From positions 1-64,000 of the forward strand of contig NZ_RZNY01000011.1 of NCBI RefSeq assembly GCF_003994475.1: a stretch of DNA of 64,000 bases, read 5' to 3'. The notes beneath the pieces were generated by a model, which saw nothing but the letters and a program-made list of their open reading frames with translations, had not been told where the DNA came from and made no database searches. The stretch comes from Paenibacillus anaericanus (GTDB lineage Bacteria; Bacillota; Bacilli; Paenibacillales; Paenibacillaceae). Below are positions 61,097-64,000 of this stretch, one piece after another (positions within the stretch are counted from its first letter, which is position 1; every line of letters starts with the position of its first letter). Made by a program: the position numbers and the translations under genes.

Positions 61097-63529
61097 TTAG
61101 TTACGAATCTTCACACGTTGTAAACGAAGTGCATTAAGAACAACGGAAACCGAGCTAAGCGCCATAGCTGCACCTGCTACCCACGGAGCCAAGAAACCAA
61201 GCGCAGCAATTGGAATACCAAGTGTGTTGTAACCAAGTGCCCAGAAGAGATTTTGCTTAATATTAGTCATCGTTTTACGACTCATAAAGATGGCGTCCGG
61301 GATGCTGGATAGATCGCCACGCATCAAAGTTACATCCGCAGCTTCCATAGCAACGTCCGTACCCGTGCCGATTGCCATCCCAATATCTGCTGTAGCAAGG
61401 GCTGGAGCATCGTTGATCCCATCACCGACCATGGCAACTTTCTTGCCTTGGGCTTGTAATTTTTTCACTTCTTCCGCTTTGCCTTCTGGAAGAACTTCAG
61501 CAAGTACATGATCAATGCCAACCTGAGACGCGATCGCCTTGGCCGTCCGTTCATTATCTCCGGTGATCATGATGACCTTTATACCCATTTCCTTCAACCG
61601 GCTGACCGCAGCCTGTGAGGTTTCTTTAATAGTGTCTGCGACAGCTACCATACCCATGTACTCTTTATCTACGGCGACAAGCATCGCTGTTTTTCCGGAT
61701 TCTTCTAAAGTAGACATTATGGTATATGCATGTTTTGCATCTACACCATACTTATCCATGAGACGTCTTGTGCCAATTAACAACTCTTTACCTTCTACAA
61801 TCGCTTTGATCCCATAACCCGGAATGGCTTCAAAGGATTCTGTCCCTGGTAGGTCAATATTTCTTTCCAGAATGCCAGCAACAATGGCTTCTGCGAGTGG
61901 ATGTTCAGAGTTTTTCTCTGCTGCACCCACAAGTCTAAGAAATTCTGTTTCGTTTCCATGGGTCAAAACATCGGTAAGTTCGGGTTTGCCTTTTGTTACT
62001 GTACCTGTTTTATCCAAAATGATGGTGTCAATCTTATGTGTTTGCTCTAAATGTTCCCCGCCCTTGAACAGAATTCCTAGTTCGGCTGCACGGCCGGAAC
62101 CAGCCATAATAGAGGTTGGTGTAGCTAGACCGAGCGCACAAGGACAAGCGATAACTAGAACTGCGATTGCTTTCTCCAAAGCGCCTGCAAAGTCACCCGG
62201 TGTTACGATGAAAAACCATACTAAGAATGCAACTACAGCGATCCCAACAACAATAGGTACAAAGATTCCAGAGATGACGTCGGCTACCCGTTGAATAGGA
62301 GCTTTGGAACCCTGTGCTTCTTCAACCACTTTAATGATCTGCGCGAGAGCTGTTTCTTTACCCACTTTTGTTGCTTTAATCCGTAGCATCCCGTTTTTAT
62401 TAATCGTTGCTCCAATAACGGTATCTCCAGCTTTCTTTTCAACAGGGAGACTTTCGCCTGTCAGCATAGATTCATCGATCGACGATGTGCCTTCCAGAAC
62501 TTCGCCATCCACAGGTACTTTATTACCTGGACGAACAATAACAATATCGCCTGCAACAACATCTTCTACAGGAATACTTAGTTCTTGGCCCTCACGAACA
62601 ACCAAAGCTGTCTTAGCTTGGAGACCCATCAAGGACTTAATAGCTTCTGATGTCCGGCCTTTTGCCAGGGATTCGAACAATTTCCCCATTAGAACCAGGG
62701 TAATCAGTACAGCACTCGTTTCATAATACATTTCTGGTCCGTGATGTGCGTTACCGCCTTCAATGGCCCAAACAATGGTCAGGTACAGGCTGTAAAAGTA
62801 GGCCGCTGAGGTTCCTAGTGAAACCAGAACATCCATGTTGGCACTGCCGTTACGTAGCGCTTTATATGCACCGACGTAAAACTGTCTTCCGATATAGAAT
62901 TGAACCGGTGTTGCCAATATTAATTGGAACCATGGATTCATAAAGAGCTCCGGTAACCATACCCATGAAGTGAACGAAAAGTGGCTCACCATCGCCCACA
63001 ATAACGGCAATGAAAGAATCGCGGAGACCAGAAGTTTACGCTTTTGTCTGGAAAGTTCTTTCTCACGTTGTTGTGATGGATCACCTTGTTCTTGCTTAGG
63101 AACGGCTTTGTATCCGAGCTTCTCCACCCGCTTCTGCATATCGGACACCGATACTTCAACTGGATTAAATTCGACACGTGCGACTTCCATCGCAAAGTTA
63201 ACGTTAGCTGTGTTCACACCAGGTATTTTGTTTAACGTCTTCTCGATTCTCGTTGCGCAGGCTGCACAGGTCATACCTTCCAGTTGCAAATCTACAGTTT
63301 CTTTTGCCGTACTATAACCCAGTTTCTGAATACTCGCTTCCATCTTACTAACATCAACTTTACTTGGGTCATACGTTACTGTGGCTCTTTCCATCGCAAA
63401 GTTAACGTTGGCGTCTGTTACACCTTCTAGTTTGTTCAAGCCTTTTTCAATACGACTTGCACAAGCAGCACAAGTCATCCCTGTGATCTGTAGTGAAGTT
63501 TGTGATTGTCCCGTTTCAGTAGTTGCCAT
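61097..63529 (-). CDS. copA: Copper-exporting P-type ATPase CopA
   Basis: An 810-residue P1B-ATPase. Two N-terminal heavy-metal domains are visible, [12 protein letters not shown] (about 17-28) and [12 protein letters not shown] (about 85-96). Eight membrane segments include the CPC metal site in [14 protein letters not shown]. Phosphorylation occurs in DKTGTVTKG, with the HP motif SEHPLAEAI and hinge [16 protein letters not shown]. It exports Cu(I). GAGGTG precedes the start, 20 bp after copZ. Confidence 0.96.
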   Translation of the reverse strand: MATTETGQSQTSLQITGMTCAACASRIEKGLNKLEGVTDANVNFAMERATVTYDPSKVDVSKMEASIQKLGYSTAKETVDLQLEGMTCAACATRIEKTLNKIPGVNTANVNFAMEVARVEFNPVEVSVSDMQKRVEKLGYKAVPKQEQGDPSQQREKELSRQKRKLLVSAILSLPLLWAMVSHFSFTSWVWLPELFMNPWFQLILATPVQFYIGRQFYVGAYKALRNGSANMDVLVSLGTSAAYFYSLYLTIVWAIEGGNAHHGPEMYYETSAVLITLVLMGKLFESLAKGRTSEAIKSLMGLQAKTALVVREGQELSIPVEDVVAGDIVIVRPGNKVPVDGEVLEGTSSIDESMLTGESLPVEKKAGDTVIGATINKNGMLRIKATKVGKETALAQIIKVVEEAQGSKAPIQRVADVISGIFVPIVVGIAVVAFLVWFFIVTPGDFAGALEKAIAVLVIACPCALGLATPTSIMAGSGRAAELGILFKGGEHLEQTHKIDTIILDKTGTVTKGKPELTDVLTHGNETEFLRLVGAAEKNSEHPLAEAIVAGILERNIDLPGTESFEAIPGYGIKAIVEGKELLIGTRRLMDKYGVDAKHAYTIMSTLEESGKTAMLVAVDKEYMGMVAVADTIKETSQAAVSRLKEMGIKVIMITGDNERTAKAIASQVGIDHVLAEVLPEGKAEEVKKLQAQGKKVAMVGDGINDAPALATADIGMAIGTGTDVAMEAADVTLMRGDLSSIPDAIFMSRKTMTNIKQNLFWALGYNTLGIPIAALGFLAPWVAGAAMALSSVSVVLNALRLQRVKIRN

Positions 63530-63549
63530 TCTATAAACACCTCGTTTTT

Positions 63550-63747
63550 TTAGACTTCGTATCCCTGTTCTTCAATAGCTCCCTTGATTCTATCTATAGT
63601 TAGCTTGTTTTCGTCGAATTCTACAGTAACAGTGTTATTCTTGAGATCTACTCTATTCTTAACTCCAAGTATTGTTAAAGCACCTTCGATTGAGTTGACG
63701 CAGTGTCCGCAAGACATTCCTTTTACACTTAGCACTACATTTTGCAT
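63550..63747 (-). CDS. copZ: Copper chaperone CopZ
   Basis: A 65-residue heavy-metal-associated domain, [17 protein letters not shown], with the Cu(I)-binding CxxC at C12 and C15. It ferries copper to CopA. AAAGGAG precedes the ATG. It is the first gene of the operon copZ-copA-60446, under a CsoR-like promoter. Confidence 0.94.
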   Translation of the reverse strand: MQNVVLSVKGMSCGHCVNSIEGALTILGVKNRVDLKNNTVTVEFDENKLTIDRIKGAIEEQGYEV

Positions 63748-63894
63748 GGACCATTTCTCCTTTAACTTGAGATTTTATTTTATAAAGACCTTTCTGATTA
63801 AGATAAGATACAGCGTGAACAAGTGGGTAAGTAAGCCACATATACTTTAGTGTCAACGAGGACGTTCACCGTTTCTCATCTCTACCGTAAATTT

Positions 63895-63924
63895 AGTATA
63901 CCCCCCTACCCTATATTATGTCAA
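63895..63924 (-). promoter_or_regulatory. copZ promoter with CsoR-type operator
   Basis: On the minus strand -35 TTGACA (63919-63924), 18-bp spacer, -10 TATACT (63895-63900). The spacer holds ATAGGGTAGGGGGGTAT (plus strand ATACCCCCCTACCCTAT, 63898-63914), the G-tract/C-tract form of Bacillus CsoR sites. Cu(I)-free CsoR would repress here. A csoR gene probably lies beyond the right edge. Confidence 0.82.
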
Positions 63925-64000
63925 GTTTTAATAGCAAAAGTACGTCCTTACTTTCATCAAGCCCATTATATTTGTATACCCCAAAATGAGCTCACTTATC

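Noticed and set aside
61824-62726. Two plus-strand frames of 156 and 140 codons opposite copA
   Set aside because: They are complements of the strongly conserved CopA frame, Ser/Ala-rich and without a site.
63971-63985. Possible second CsoR-like site at the right edge (gtatacccc)
   Set aside because: Only one half resembles the site and the sequence ends before context can be judged.

Overview
The window looks like chromosomal DNA of a low-to-mid-GC Gram-positive spore-former of the Paenibacillus type. The signs are LplB/YtcP-type sugar permeases with large lipoprotein binding proteins and no local ATPase, a YesM/YesN-type kinase and regulator pair, a stalk-domain secreted protein, a Bacillus-style T-box, BirA, CsoR and TreR sites, and strong AGGAGG ribosome binding sites. 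I saw no rRNA, tRNA, CRISPR array, intact transposase or phage module.

Layout. 1-8200: alpha/beta hydrolase; a two-component system (regulator and kinase) followed by a lipoprotein and a stalk-domain protein; a phosphotransferase; a CNNM/CorC-type membrane protein. 8.5-14.1 kb: small lipoprotein, short UvrA-like ABC protein, DUF305 protein, DJ-1/PfpI protein and WYL regulator. 14.6-22.3 kb (plus strand): a carbohydrate ABC importer (two permeases, two binding lipoproteins) with its own kinase and AraC-type regulator. 22.3-25.6 kb: sugar acetyltransferase, then a MerR regulon (SDR+MerR, a second MerR, CMD+cupin) whose three promoters share one operator in a 19-bp spacer. 25.7-27.2 kb: MepB-like protein and a protein with a nucleoside-deoxyribosyltransferase-like domain. 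27.4-32.0 kb: trehalose operon treC-treP-treR with two TreR boxes. 32.2-37.6 kb: second OmpR-type two-component system, UDG-family protein, a secreted protein, a short DivIVA-like protein and a GntR relic. 37.8-41.6 kb: TetR-controlled oxidoreductases (SDR, Old Yellow Enzyme, MDR) with tandemly repeated operators. 41.8-44.3 kb: a crystallin-like protein and a T-box-controlled lysyl-tRNA synthetase. 44.4-48.4 kb: PadR-DUF1048 operon, GNAT with a decayed duplicate nearby, MATE exporter.

The most interesting locus is 48.5-57.1 kb: eleven tightly packed genes behind a clear BirA operator. They combine BioY, two ECF ATPases and EcfT (a biotin importer) with an acyl-CoA ligase, a thiolase, two MaoC-type half-hydratases, a ketoreductase-like SDR, a FabK/nitronate-monooxygenase-like flavoprotein and a CHY zinc-finger protein. 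The enzymes amount to a full acyl-CoA elongation/reduction (or beta-oxidation) cycle under biotin control. I propose that it makes or trims a pimeloyl thioester for biotin synthesis. The thiolase lacks the usual second catalytic cysteine.

57.2-64 kb: YjbR-family protein, second phosphotransferase, XRE-cupin regulator divergent from a LysE exporter, a repeat-rich gap, and a copper operon copZ-copA plus a cysteine-poor sulfite-reductase-like protein, transcribed from a promoter with a CsoR-like box.
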